Numbered from the stretch's first letter, positions 1 through 8,730 are shown. The stretch: 60,249 nucleotides of DNA from Neomoorella sulfitireducens (GCF_024733845.1 NZ_JANRHG010000016.1:1-60249); one strand, 5' to 3'. The notes: generated from the sequence alone by a model not told the origin. Translations and numbers: made by a program.

Positions 1-20
1 TGTAGCGGGAGGAATGTCCA

Positions 21-968
21 ATGGAATGGGAACCGGATGCCCTGGCCAGGTTGGAAAGGGTACCGCTTTTTATACGAAAGAAGGTAAAAAAACAGATTGA
101 GGATTATGTGCGGGAAAAAGCCGGCCGGGTAGTAACCGGTGAAGATGTAGCGGCAGCCCGCCGGGCCCTGGTAGGAGGAAAACGCCCGGAAATAAAGCAA
201 ACGACAGGGCAGGGAGGTGACCCTTCAGGACCGGCAGAAGCCACCCTGGAAACTCCGGCCGGCAGCCTGTCGTCCCAGGAACTGGCACGCATCGAGAACC
301 TTGTAGAAAAGGGCCTGGTCATGGAGGGCCTTAAAACCCGTTACCATGAAGTAAAGGTATGCGGGGGTGCTACCGGCTGCCCGTTAACTTTAATCAACGA
401 CGCGGCCATCGCCCGAGCCCTGGCCCGTATTCTGGAAACTTCAGGGCTTGACCAGCACCTGGCAGGCCGGATCGACGGGCCGGTGCTGTTTCACCACAGG
501 TTTAAGGTAGTCGTAGCCGGCTGCCCCAATGCCTGCTCTCAACCGCAGATCGCCGACTTCGGGGTAATAGGCCAGTCTTTCCCGGGCCGGGGAGACGACC
601 ATTGCAGCGGCTGCAGCCTGTGCGTTGAAAAATGCCAGGAAAATGCCGTCCGGCTTGAACCGGGAGGTCCCGCCTTTGATTATACCAGGTGCCTGGGGTG
701 CGGTGATTGCCTGCGGGTATGTCCAACAGGAGCCATCAAAGAAAAAGTAAAAGGTTACCGGGTGCTGATAGGGGGAAAGCTGGGACGGCATCCCAGGCTC
801 GCTGAAACCATCCTTGAAGGAGCAGAAGAAAACCTGGTGCTGATAGCCCTGGAAACGGCAGTCAGATTTTTCATGGACCACGGCCGCAAAGGGGAACGCC
901 TGGGCCAGCTGTTAGAACGCACGGGCCGGGAAGCAATCACCGCCAGGTTACCGGGAAAGGCCCTTTAA
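21..968 (+). CDS. Siroheme/[4Fe-4S] sulfite-nitrite reductase-like protein with ferredoxin domain
   Basis: 315 residues; ATG behind GGGAGGA. Residues 1-45 resemble the small helical domain found in light-independent protochlorophyllide reductase (LERVPLFIRKKVKKQIE). A siroheme-type cluster motif follows: C114-x5-C120 and, in GCPNACSQ, C168-x3-C172. Next is a 2x[4Fe-4S] ferredoxin with C195/198/201/205 and C224/227/230/234. Family knowledge: such short proteins carry one sulfite/nitrite reductase repeat and transfer electrons to sulfite, nitrite or an unknown substrate. The order of domains resembles anaerobic sulfite reductase subunit C-like proteins, but the substrate cannot be read from sequence. 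It is probably cytoplasmic. Upstream partners lie outside the window. Confidence 0.85.
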   Translation: MEWEPDALARLERVPLFIRKKVKKQIEDYVREKAGRVVTGEDVAAARRALVGGKRPEIKQTTGQGGDPSGPAEATLETPAGSLSSQELARIENLVEKGLVMEGLKTRYHEVKVCGGATGCPLTLINDAAIARALARILETSGLDQHLAGRIDGPVLFHHRFKVVVAGCPNACSQPQIADFGVIGQSFPGRGDDHCSGCSLCVEKCQENAVRLEPGGPAFDYTRCLGCGDCLRVCPTGAIKEKVKGYRVLIGGKLGRHPRLAETILEGAEENLVLIALETAVRFFMDHGRKGERLGQLLERTGREAITARLPGKAL

Positions 969-991
969 GGGTGCGAAAACCCGGGATAATG

Positions 992-1026
992 AAATAAGCC
1001 AGCCTGATTTCCGGGCTGGCTTATTT
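992..1026. terminator. Bidirectional intrinsic terminator
   Basis: A 13-bp perfect stem (AAATAAGCCAGCC / GGCTGGCTTATTT) with an 8-nt loop lies between the convergent genes ending at 968 and 1041. A/T-rich flanks let it work on both strands. Confidence 0.85.
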
Positions 1027-1040
1027 GCCGTCCTGACTTT

Positions 1041-1541
1041 TTAAGTTTCTGTTGGCCTTTGGGTAAGCCCACGCAAGTTCTCCAAACGCCCCGTTGCATA
1101 AAGATAAAGCATAATCACAAGATGGATACCCAGGGAGAGAATGAAAGTCAAGGGCAGGTTCCAGTTGTAATAAAATAGCATACCGTTAGCCCGCAGGAGC
1201 AGGTGGATCAAGGTGGCGCCCAATGGAAAGGCCAGCAGTACAAGCACCACCGGCAAGAGGCTCCTGTACTGGGCCAGGAGATGGCTGAAGGTAATTACCA
1301 GCGGGAACCAGCTTGCCGCGAGGAAAAGGGGTATGCCGCCGATGCCGATCAGATCGACACGGCGAAAAGCCCAGAAACCCAAGTAATTTTGCATCAGGTA
1401 AATTACCAGGAAAGCCAGGACCAATCCGCCTACCAGGCCGATTAAGGCCAGTTCCTTGACTCGCTCCCAGGGCACGACCAGTAACATGAGTATCAAGCCG
1501 CCCAGGAAAATAATAGGTCCTGCCAGACCTTCTAAAACCAT
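1041..1541 (-). CDS. Small multi-pass membrane protein (CBO0543-like)
   Basis: 166 residues with about five hydrophobic helices. The start codon follows a GAGGTGA site. The segments PWERVKELALIGLVGG and GIPLFLAASWFPLVITF resemble the CBO0543 family of clostridial/bacillar membrane proteins, which have no established function. No catalytic motif is visible. It is transcribed towards the siroheme-protein gene and shares its terminator. The family assignment is from memory of the pattern and is moderate in certainty; membrane location is secure. Confidence 0.7.
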   Translation of the reverse strand: MVLEGLAGPIIFLGGLILMLLVVPWERVKELALIGLVGGLVLAFLVIYLMQNYLGFWAFRRVDLIGIGGIPLFLAASWFPLVITFSHLLAQYRSLLPVVLVLLAFPLGATLIHLLLRANGMLFYYNWNLPLTFILSLGIHLVIMLYLYATGRLENLRGLTQRPTET

Positions 1542-1680
1542 TTTCCATCACCTCAAGGATATTTTCCCCGGAAAAACTATAAATATACAGGTCATGAGGC
1601 ACCGGCATATGTGAACCGGTTTACCCCGGAGGGCATTGTACCATAAATGGCACCATCGTCAGTTTATCTTTAGAGATAAT

Positions 1681-1715
1681 GTTGCTCAGGAAGTACCACC
1701 CTTGGACTGAGCAAC
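1681..1715 (+). promoter_or_regulatory. Inverted repeat, candidate enhancer (UAS) for a sigma-54 activator
   Basis: Perfect 9-bp inverted repeat GTTGCTCAG (1681-1689) and CTGAGCAAC (1707-1715) with a 17-nt spacer; a further half site GTTGCT is at 1725-1730. It is centred about 75 bp upstream of the start site predicted from the sigma-54 promoter at 1750, where activator sites are commonly found. The activator is not in the window. Confidence 0.6.
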
Positions 1716-1749
1716 CGGAACAGGGTTGCTTCCCTTTTCATCTATAGAC

Positions 1750-1765
1750 TGGCATGGTAATTGCA
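1750..1765 (+). promoter_or_regulatory. Sigma-54 (RpoN) -24/-12 promoter
   Basis: TGGCATGGTAATTGCA matches the consensus TGGCACG-N4-TTGCW with the invariant GG and GC at correct spacing. The predicted start site is near 1775, giving a leader of about 340 nt before the redox-protein gene at 2119. rpoN itself is in this window (17646-19031). Confidence 0.8.
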
Positions 1766-1774
1766 TATAAGAAG

Positions 1775-2118
1775 GTCAAGGAAACCCCTGGCTTACCTTG
1801 TTACTTCATTCCCCGGCAATATGGGGTATCTTAGGCTCGGTTCTTGCAAGCGAAGATGCGGCAATACGTCCTGCTTATTGATGTGGTAGTTGGAATAGAA
1901 CAACTTAAAAGAATGGGGGTGTTTATCAAAAGGCACGCCATTCCTTCAAATGGCGGAATATTGTGAAGGGATAGCGTTTTTATAGTTTCGCTGCTTCCGG
2001 AAAACGTGAACCTTCATGACGTAAGGAGGTGGTTACAGGGATAGGTAAAAGAAGCCTGTGAGTTTACCGTATCAAAACCAAGGCCGCATTAGCAACTTTT
2101 TTGGGGGGAGGGAACACC
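1775..2118 (+). other. Long untranslated leader of the sigma-54 transcript
   Basis: No convincing gene is present. It holds a small hairpin GCCATT/AATGGC (1937-1954) and an isolated Shine-Dalgarno-like AAGGAGGT (2023-2030) followed only by a very short frame. No known riboswitch consensus was recognised. Confidence 0.4.
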
Positions 2119-2727
2119 ATGACGGACAATAATAAAAGTGGAATAATGGTATTAAATGGAGAACGAGTGACCGTCCCGTCCCCGCAAGGGACAGGTTTGG
2201 TGGTGCCGCCTTTGCCCTGGCCTTACAAAAAGCTTGATCCAGAAGTCGTTCGCAGGAGGGGATATGAGCTTTGCTTTGAAGCCGACAACTGTATGTATGG
2301 AAGTGGCGCCGCCCTGCTTCTTACCCTACAGGAAGAAATCGGCTTTCCCTATACCTGCATCCCGGCCGACATGTTCCGTTACGGCGCCGGAGGAGGTGTC
2401 GGGTGGGGAAGCTTATGCGGGGCTTTGAACGGCAGCGGGGCTATAATCGCTTTGGTGTGCAAGGATTATTTCAAGGTCTTCCGGGAACTCATAATATGGT
2501 ACACGGGATTTGCTTTTCCCAGCGATAAGCATGAAGCTTACTGTAAATATGAAACCAGGGTTAGAACTGTGGCCTATTCGCCCCTTTGTAGCGACTCGCT
2601 GTTTAAGTGGGGAGCGGAAACGAAAGAAAGTATTCGTTCGGAGATACAAAAAGACCGTTGTTCCAAAGTTGTAGGAGATACGGCGGCCAAAACAGTAGAG
2701 ATGCTCAATGCCCTGTTCGGTAATTAA
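2119..2727 (+). CDS. C_GCAxxG_C_C-like putative redox-active protein
   Basis: 202 residues from ATG 2119, chosen because GGGGGGAGGG precedes it at good spacing; an in-frame TTG at 2101 has no site. The pattern of a Cys in the first helix (EADNCMYGSGAA), a Gly-rich stretch (YGAGGGVGWGSLCGALNGSG), a later SPLCSDS and a C-terminal RCSKVVGDTA resembles C_GCAxxG_C_C proteins and the N-terminal region of split-Soret cytochromes, although no CxxCH heme site is present. The Cys residues may bind a metal or cluster; function is unknown. It is the first gene after the sigma-54 promoter, 22 nt before an MFS transporter gene, suggesting joint handling of one inducing compound. Confidence 0.7.
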   Translation: MTDNNKSGIMVLNGERVTVPSPQGTGLVVPPLPWPYKKLDPEVVRRRGYELCFEADNCMYGSGAALLLTLQEEIGFPYTCIPADMFRYGAGGGVGWGSLCGALNGSGAIIALVCKDYFKVFRELIIWYTGFAFPSDKHEAYCKYETRVRTVAYSPLCSDSLFKWGAETKESIRSEIQKDRCSKVVGDTAAKTVEMLNALFGN

Positions 2728-2749
2728 AAAGGGAAAGGAGCCTGTTGTC

Positions 2750-3940
2750 ATGAAACAGTCAGAGGGTAAAATCAAATTGGCCATATTAAGTGTTGGCATA
2801 TTAATGATGGGCATTATGGCTATTGCCAGCGGGCTGTCGGTAATTGCCCAGCATTTCACCGAAGTATCCCAGCTTTCCATCCAGCTCCTAATAACCCTCC
2901 CCTGCATTATAATCATCATAGTTACTCCTATAGTAGGCAAGCTGCAGGAATACATTTCGATGAAGACGCTGGTTTTATTGGGTATACTATGCTTCCTGGT
3001 TGGAGGAGTTGTGCCGGCTTTCCTCACTTCCTTCACCCTGATACTGGTGTGCAGAGCTATACTGGGCGTTGGCATAGGGACGGTACAGGTACTTTGCCCG
3101 GCTATGGTCGCGGCGTACTTTGAAGGCGACGAGCGTTCGAATGTCATGGGCCAGCTGAGTTCGGCCCAGATGATCGGCTGTGCTGTAATGGTTTTTGCCA
3201 GCGGGTATCTGGCCATGATGGGCTGGAATATCACCTTCTATGTCCATCTTATCGCCCTCATCTCCCTGTTCTGCGTGGCGGTGTTTTTACCCCATACCAG
3301 GCCTATCAAAGGTGCCGGCGCTGAAGGCGGGCCTGCCGAAAAAGTCGAACTTACCGGTGCCGCCTATGGCTGGGCGCTGACCATGCTTATCTTCTTCATC
3401 AGCGGGTTGATCCTGGCGACATACCTGGCCTTCTTTGTAGCTGACCATAATCTCGGAACTGCCGCCCAGGCCGGGCAGGCAACCATGCTGTTCGCCATCG
3501 GCGGCTTTTTGATGGGCCTCGTATACGGCAGGCTGGCCCAGTGGGCCAAAAATACCAGCCTGGCTGTGGGGCTGTTCATAGGTGTTGTATCATATCTGAT
3601 CATAGCTTTTGCGCCCAATATTTTCATGGTGTACCTGGGAAGCCTGATTTATGGTTTTTCGGTAACCACGGTTTTTGCCAGCATTATGGTTGGTACCTCT
3701 ATGTCGGTGAAGCCTATTGCCGTACCCCTGGCCACTTCCTTTGTGGTAGCCGGCCAGAATCTGGGTTCGTTTTTATGCCCATACATCATAACTCCCGTAT
3801 CGGCTTTAATGAGTTCTGACGTCAACATGTTTGCCTTTATAACCGGTGCTATCCTGTTTGCGATAATGGGCATTATCGCCCTGATCTGGGGCATGGCTAA
3901 AAACGCCAGGCCATCGGCGCCGACTAATATTAACGCATAA
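2750..3940 (+). CDS. MFS transporter, 12 TM helices
   Basis: 396 residues. ATG 2750 follows AAAGGAG; an in-frame ATG at 2708 lies inside the upstream gene and is unlikely. Twelve hydrophobic segments in two halves are visible, with a central loop around residues 185-200 (PIKGAGAEGG) and an N-half signature RAILGVGIGTVQ. It is a secondary transporter of the major facilitator superfamily; the substrate is not predictable. Co-transcription with the C_GCAxxG_C_C-like gene under sigma-54 control implies regulated uptake or export of a specific metabolite. Confidence 0.88.
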   Translation: MKQSEGKIKLAILSVGILMMGIMAIASGLSVIAQHFTEVSQLSIQLLITLPCIIIIIVTPIVGKLQEYISMKTLVLLGILCFLVGGVVPAFLTSFTLILVCRAILGVGIGTVQVLCPAMVAAYFEGDERSNVMGQLSSAQMIGCAVMVFASGYLAMMGWNITFYVHLIALISLFCVAVFLPHTRPIKGAGAEGGPAEKVELTGAAYGWALTMLIFFISGLILATYLAFFVADHNLGTAAQAGQATMLFAIGGFLMGLVYGRLAQWAKNTSLAVGLFIGVVSYLIIAFAPNIFMVYLGSLIYGFSVTTVFASIMVGTSMSVKPIAVPLATSFVVAGQNLGSFLCPYIITPVSALMSSDVNMFAFITGAILFAIMGIIALIWGMAKNARPSAPTNINA

Positions 3941-3970
3941 ATGATGATAATTTCCGCAAATACCAATAAA

Positions 3971-4016
3971 GAAAACCCGGCTTTATTACTTTATTAAGAG
4001 CCGGGTTTCTTTTTTC
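3971..4016. terminator. Bidirectional intrinsic terminator
   Basis: AAACCCGGCT ... AGCCGGGTTT followed by TCTTTTTT on the + strand and A-rich on the other side. It ends the MFS transcript and faces the 3' end of ssrA. Confidence 0.85.
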
Positions 4017-4061
4017 CCTTTCCGGTTGCGAAAGGCCTCTAAACTTTAATTTGTGGTCTGG

Positions 4062-4417
4062 TGGTGGAGGCGGGGGGAGTCGAACCCCCGTCCGAAGGTG
4101 CACCCACAGTAGCTTCTACCAGGATAGTTTCCGTTTTGCGTCTCGCCCTCGGGCCTCCCGGAAACCGGATGCCCTCAGGCCAGCCTGATTGGAAATTCCC
4201 TTGAGGCCCCCAGGCCGGGGCCCTGCCGGTAGCCTGCTAGCTTTGACACCCGGTACTGGTCCCCGCAGGCCGGGACCAGGCGGATGGGCCGCTTAAATTA
4301 AGCAGCCAGAGCTAAATTATCTTCGGCACTTATAGCCGTTCCACCGTTTAACGAGCCGGTGGGATCTCGCCTGGCTACTACTGCCAATGCCACCCCCGTC
4401 GAAACCATTACGCCCCC
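4062..4417 (-). ncRNA. ssrA: Transfer-messenger RNA (tmRNA)
   Basis: The tRNA-like ends are present: 5' GGGGGC pairs with 3' GCCTCC before an encoded ACCA, and a T-arm GGGGGTTCGACTCCCCC is next to it. The resume reading frame (4298-4327, minus strand) encodes AEDNLALAA-stop, a typical proteolysis tag. Length is about 356 nt, normal for one-piece bacterial tmRNA. Only 3 nt separate its 5' end from the smpB stop codon, so it is probably made by processing of an smpB-ssrA transcript. It rescues stalled ribosomes with SmpB. Confidence 0.96.
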
Positions 4418-4420
4418 ATA

Positions 4421-4888
4421 TTAAAACTTTTGCCGTTCACGGAAAGCTTTAGCGATTTCCCGCTGGGCATCGCGGGCGGCGATATCTTCCCTTTTGTCGT
4501 AAAGGCGCTTGCCTTTGGCCAGGCCCAGCTCTACCTTGGCCCGGCCGCGTTCATTGAAATACACCTTTAACGGTATCAGGGTCAAACCCTTTTCCCTGAT
4601 CTTGCCGTACAGGCGCTGGATCTCATAACGGTGCATGAGCAGGCGCCTCGGCCGCCGTGGTTCGTGGTTAAAACGGTTCCCCTGTTCATAAGGGCTGATG
4701 TGCATATCGTGAAGAATTAGCTCACCGTTTTCGACCCGGGCATAGCTGTCCTTGATATTGGCCTTACCGTTGCGCAGGGATTTAACTTCCGTGCCGGTAA
4801 GGGCAATACCTGCTTCATAGGTCTCTAAGATAAAATAATCGTGACGGGCACGACGATTGTCCGTCACAATTTTTACCTGGCGGCCCAT
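4421..4888 (-). CDS. smpB: SsrA-binding protein SmpB
   Basis: 155 residues from ATG 4888, which has GGGAG eight bases before it; a GTG at 4897 would overlap that site. It shows the SmpB core: [28 protein letters not shown], a beta-barrel centre, and the C-terminal tail [19 protein letters not shown] that enters the ribosomal A-site path. It binds tmRNA and delivers it to stalled ribosomes. The gene lies directly upstream of ssrA and downstream of rnr, the usual trans-translation/RNase R cluster of Firmicutes. Confidence 0.97.
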   Translation of the reverse strand: MGRQVKIVTDNRRARHDYFILETYEAGIALTGTEVKSLRNGKANIKDSYARVENGELILHDMHISPYEQGNRFNHEPRRPRRLLMHRYEIQRLYGKIREKGLTLIPLKVYFNERGRAKVELGLAKGKRLYDKREDIAARDAQREIAKAFRERQKF

Positions 4889-4965
4889 CGAGTTCACTCC
4901 CGCTCTCCCGCGTGTTTATTATATCACACCGGCCAGGGGTAACGTCAAGGGCCGCCAGTTCCTGC

Positions 4966-5232
4966 TTAACCTTGCAATTGCAGGCGCTCTTTTACCATAG
5001 CCGTAATTTCATCCGCCGTCCTGCCTGCAGCTTCAATCACCGGGATATCAGCTTTTATATCTTCCATGCCCAAAAAATTGGTTGCCTGCCCGCTCACAAC
5101 GACGGCCCCGTATCCCTGCAACCGCGACGGCGTCAGATCACCCCTATCCACCCGCTCGACTTCGATGCCGTTTTGTGCCAGGTGATCACCGATGGCGCTG
5201 AGATTCTTTTCCACTGCTACCCGACGGGGCAT
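4966..5232 (-). CDS. YkuS/UPF0180 family small protein
   Basis: 88 residues. Two nearby ATGs exist; the second (5232) is 7 nt from AAAGGAGG and gives MPRRVAVEKNLSAIGDHL, the usual family N-terminus. The pattern with GYGAVVVSGQATNFLGMED and a C-terminal GRTADEI matches the UPF0180 (YkuS) family, of unknown function and predicted as a small Rossmann-like domain. It lies between rnr and smpB on the same strand, 37 nt after rnr, so it is likely in the same operon. Confidence 0.8.
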   Translation of the reverse strand: MPRRVAVEKNLSAIGDHLAQNGIEVERVDRGDLTPSRLQGYGAVVVSGQATNFLGMEDIKADIPVIEAAGRTADEITAMVKERLQLQG

Positions 5233-5269
5233 AACCATGCCTCCTTTACTGCAGATATGTCTACGGCTA

Positions 5270-7546
5270 TTATGAACGTCCCCGGGAATCTTTATTCCGT
5301 TTACGCCCCCTCTGCCCGCTAACCTTGCGCCTGGCCCTGTCTCCTCCAGCAACAGTTTTCTTTCGGCTCTTTTTCACCTTCTTAATGCCTTTTTGTGAAG
5401 CTGCTGTCCCCTGCCCCTTTGCGGTCATGTCCTCCGCTTTGACCAGCTCAAAGTCAACCTGCCGGGCCTCCACATTAGCCCTGGCCACCAGCACTTCTAC
5501 CGGCAAGCCAATGCGGAATACCCTGCCGGTATGTTCTCCCACCAGGGCAAGCTGTTCCTCTTGATAATGGTAATAGTCATCAGCCAGGGTCGATACATGC
5601 ACCAGGCCTTCAACGGTATTTTCCAGTTCCACAAAAAAGCCGTAAGGAACCACGCCGCTGATAACGCCGGAAAAAATTTCACCGATATGGCGTTCCATGT
5701 ACTGTACCTTCTTCATATCCAGGGCTTCCCGCTCGGCTTCCTCTGCCATCTTTTCCCTTTCTGAAGCACGGGCCGCAGCCCGGGCTACAAAAGCCTCGAG
5801 TTCCGCCAGGCGTTGCGGCGTTAACCCGGCCGGGGACCAGGTTTCTCGCAAAATGCGGTGCACCACCAGGTCCGGGTAGCGGCGGATGGGCGAGGTGAAA
5901 TGGCAGTAGAAAGGCGAGGCCAGGCCAAAGTGACCCAGGCACTGGCCGGCGTAACGGGCATGCATCATAGAACGCAGCAAGACGGTGCTGATTACCCGCT
6001 CCTCGGGCCGCCCCTTGAAGTTAACCAGTATTTCCTGGAAAGCAGCCGGTTTAACGCGCCCCTCCCTGTTGGGGCGGACCTGCACCCCGAAGTAACCCAG
6101 GAATTTATTTAGCTCTTCCATCTTATCCGGCGCCGGTTCTTCGTGGATACGGTAAACGGCAGGGACGGCCAGTTCGTACAGGTGCCTGGCCACCACTTCA
6201 TTGGCGGCAATCATAAATTCTTCGATAATCCCTTCGGCCACCGAACGCCGGCGCGGGATAATGGCCACCGGCAGCCCCTGGTCGTCAAGTTCTACCTTGG
6301 CCTCCGGGAAATCAAAATCAATAGCACCCCGCTTTTCCCGCCGCTGCCTTAAAACTGCCGCCAGCCTGGCCATAAGCCGGAAATCCGGCACCAGCTCCCG
6401 GTAACGTTCCTGGAGTTCCGGGTCGCCATCATCCAGGATGCGCCGGACGGCGTCATAGGTCATACGCTCGCGCACGCGGATAATTGAGGGGAAAAGCTCG
6501 TAACTTTTCACTGTGCCCCGCGGCGTGATGGTCATCAGGGCCGTTATTGCCAGGCGGTCTTCGCCGGCATTTAACGAACAGATATCATTTGATAACCGGG
6601 GCGGTAGCATGGGGATCACCCGGTCCACAAAGTAGACGCTCGTACCCCGGTTAAAAGCCTCCCGGTCCAGGGCGCTGCCTTCCCGGACGTAGAAGCTGAC
6701 ATCGGCAATATGTACCCCCAGGAGATAATTACCGCCTGGCAAAAGCTCCAGGGACACGGCGTCATCCAGGTCGCGGGCATCGGCCCCATCAATGGTTACC
6801 AGGCGCCACTCCCGCAGGTCCCGGCGCCCGGCCAGCTCCCGGGTACTAAAATTCTTGCTTAAACCGTCGGCTTCGCGTAAAACCTCAGGAGGAAATTCAG
6901 GTTCCAGGTCGTACTTTTTGATTATGCTTAAAACATCTACTCCCGGCCGGCCCACCTGGCCAAGGATTTCCACCACCCGGCCTTCAGGGTTGCGCCGGGT
7001 CTCCGGCCAGCGGGTAATCTCTACGACGACCTTATCCTTTTCCCTGGCCCCGAGAGAATTATCCGGGGCGATTAAAATGTCCTGGTGCAGGCGGGGGTCA
7101 TCGGGCACCACAAAACTTAAGTGCCGGGTAGAGGTAAAGGTTCCCACCACCCTTCTGTTGGCCCGCTGCAGGACGCGGATGATCTCTCCCTCCTGGCGGC
7201 GTCCCATAGTGCCGGGTAAAATCCTGGCCAGGACGAGGTCCCCGTGCATGGCCCCGTTGAGGTTAAGGGCACTGATATAAACATCGGCCTGCTCCCTTTC
7301 CCGGGGTACGACAAAGGCATAACCCCTGGGTGAAGCCTGGAGAAAGCCGCTGGCCAGTCCCATCTTTTCCGGCAAGCCGTATTTATCCTTGCGGGTACGG
7401 ACGATATAACCTTCTTGCTCCAGGGTCTTTAACAACTCCCGGAAGGCTTCCTCATCCTCTACTCCCAGGGCATCCAGGAGCTCGGCCGCCGTCATGGGCC
7501 GGTAAGAACGGGTACGCATGAGGGACAGTAATTCTTCTCTATCCAT
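5270..7546 (-). CDS. rnr: Ribonuclease R
   Basis: 758 residues from ATG 7546, preceded by AAAGGA at 7 nt. It is a 3'-5' exoribonuclease that degrades structured RNA and works with trans-translation. Domain order: N-terminal winged helix (about 1-65), cold-shock domains, the RNB catalytic domain (DARDLDDAVSLELL acidic metal site; REGSALDREAFNRGTSVYFVDRVIPMLP), an S1 domain (GEIFSGVISGVVPYGFFVEL) and a Lys/Arg-rich tail. Length is normal for RNase R. It is upstream of ykuS-like, smpB and ssrA. Confidence 0.96.
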   Translation of the reverse strand: MDREELLSLMRTRSYRPMTAAELLDALGVEDEEAFRELLKTLEQEGYIVRTRKDKYGLPEKMGLASGFLQASPRGYAFVVPREREQADVYISALNLNGAMHGDLVLARILPGTMGRRQEGEIIRVLQRANRRVVGTFTSTRHLSFVVPDDPRLHQDILIAPDNSLGAREKDKVVVEITRWPETRRNPEGRVVEILGQVGRPGVDVLSIIKKYDLEPEFPPEVLREADGLSKNFSTRELAGRRDLREWRLVTIDGADARDLDDAVSLELLPGGNYLLGVHIADVSFYVREGSALDREAFNRGTSVYFVDRVIPMLPPRLSNDICSLNAGEDRLAITALMTITPRGTVKSYELFPSIIRVRERMTYDAVRRILDDGDPELQERYRELVPDFRLMARLAAVLRQRREKRGAIDFDFPEAKVELDDQGLPVAIIPRRRSVAEGIIEEFMIAANEVVARHLYELAVPAVYRIHEEPAPDKMEELNKFLGYFGVQVRPNREGRVKPAAFQEILVNFKGRPEERVISTVLLRSMMHARYAGQCLGHFGLASPFYCHFTSPIRRYPDLVVHRILRETWSPAGLTPQRLAELEAFVARAAARASEREKMAEEAEREALDMKKVQYMERHIGEIFSGVISGVVPYGFFVELENTVEGLVHVSTLADDYYHYQEEQLALVGEHTGRVFRIGLPVEVLVARANVEARQVDFELVKAEDMTAKGQGTAASQKGIKKVKKSRKKTVAGGDRARRKVSGQRGRKRNKDSRGRS

Positions 7547-7612
7547 AAAGGTTTCCTTTCTCAATTTTTAAGTTGATGATAACGTCTCACTATATTATTC
7601 CTGCCGCCCAGG

Positions 7613-7643
7613 TAAAAAGATACCCGGTTGTTTACCGGGTATC
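7613..7643 (-). terminator. Intrinsic terminator after the HD-domain gene
   Basis: GATACCCGGT / ACCGGGTATC stem (10 bp, 5-nt loop) followed on the minus strand by TTTTTACC, 4 nt after the stop of the HD gene. Confidence 0.85.
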
Positions 7644-7647
7644 ATGT

Positions 7648-8199
7648 CTAAAGGCCCAGCTCGCCGGCAATTGCCTGCATGGCTTCCAGGCCGATATGCA
7701 TGAAGTCTTCCAAGGAGAGACCAAGCTCGCTGCAGGCAGCTATAGTTTCCCGGCTGGCCCCCCGGGCAAAGGATTTCTCGTGGTAACGGTTCATTAAGAA
7801 AGGAACGTCTATGATGGCCAGCTTTTTTTCGGGGCGAATGAGGGCCGCAGCTACAATTAAGCCCGTCAGGGGGTCGGTAGCATACAGGGCCTTGCTCATC
7901 AAGTCCGTCCTGGCCAGGCCGTGGTGCCCGTTATGGGCTTTAACGGCATATACCACTTCTTCCGGCAGGCCTTCCCGGGCCAGCATTTCCGCCCCCACCA
8001 GGCTGTGCCGGTGGGGAGCGTCTTTGGTGCTTTCGTAGTCGATATCATGGAGCAAACCGGCCAGGCTCCATTTTTCCTCATCCTCGCCGAAGTGCCTGGC
8101 CAGGGCCCGCATTACTGCTTCCACGGCGAGGCAGTGCTTGCGCAGGTTTTGATTTTTCACGTGTTTTGCCAATAACTGCAGTGCTTCCTGCCGGGTCAT
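7648..8199 (-). CDS. HD-domain (HDIG) hydrolase
   Basis: 183 residues from ATG 8199 behind GGAGG at 8 nt. The HD signature is visible: H in LRKHCLAVEAVM, the HD pair in AGLLHDIDYE, H in HRHSLVGAEML, and a later D (LYATDPLTGL). Such proteins are metal-dependent phosphohydrolases, often acting on nucleotides; the substrate is unknown. A similar small HD protein frequently accompanies rnr/secG in thermophilic clostridia. It has its own terminator. Confidence 0.85.
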   Translation of the reverse strand: MTRQEALQLLAKHVKNQNLRKHCLAVEAVMRALARHFGEDEEKWSLAGLLHDIDYESTKDAPHRHSLVGAEMLAREGLPEEVVYAVKAHNGHHGLARTDLMSKALYATDPLTGLIVAAALIRPEKKLAIIDVPFLMNRYHEKSFARGASRETIAACSELGLSLEDFMHIGLEAMQAIAGELGL

Positions 8200-8286
8200 C
8201 AAACTCAACCTCCATGAAAAAAATTGGGCGCTGCCGCCCATTACATTTTTAAAGGATGTACTTTATGAAAATTATACCGGTGCCAA

Positions 8287-8511
8287 TTAAAAAACCGAGA
8301 GGATCAGGGTCAATAGCAAGAATAAACCGGCCAGTACAGCTGAAACCTTGTTAAGAAAGGTATCGAGCCCTTTTTTCTTGCCAAAAATCGCTTCCGCGCC
8401 CCCGGCAATGGCACCTGAAATACCGGCGCTGCGGCCGGACTGCAAAAGGACCGTGGCAATCAGCCCGAGGGCCACCAGTATATCAATAACCAGGATAATG
8501 TTATACAGCAA
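8287..8511 (-). CDS. secG: Preprotein translocase subunit SecG
   Basis: About 74 residues. The GTG at 8520 is fused to AGGAGG and cannot be used efficiently; TTG 8511 sits 8 nt downstream of the site and is preferred. Two membrane helices (IILVIDILVALGLIATVLLQ and a C-terminal LAGLFLLLTLILSVF) flank a loop with GRSAGISGAIAGGAEAIFGKKKG, the SecG hallmark. It is part of the SecYEG channel. It precedes rnr-smpB-ssrA as in Bacillus. Confidence 0.93.
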   Translation of the reverse strand: MLYNIILVIDILVALGLIATVLLQSGRSAGISGAIAGGAEAIFGKKKGLDTFLNKVSAVLAGLFLLLTLILSVF

Positions 8512-8666
8512 CAGCTTCACCTCCTGCCTACCTGCCGTGACGTCATAATTTTAACAAATAATAGCCCTGTAAAGCAAGGAAAAACGTAAATCTTCCTGCG
8601 CGTCCAAAACCTCAAACCACAGGCCGGAAAACAGTGAAATCATGGCAAAATAGTCTGAAATAGTCC

Positions 8667-8696
8667 TTGGGGAATTTAATGTATACATGATACAAT
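8667..8696 (+). promoter_or_regulatory. Candidate sigma-A promoter
   Basis: TTGGGG (8667-8672) and TACAAT (8691-8696) are separated by 18 nt, just upstream of the small Cys-rich gene at 8731. Confidence 0.5.
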
Positions 8697-8730
8697 ATTC
8701 TCGGGACGGGATGGGAAGGAGACGATGGCG

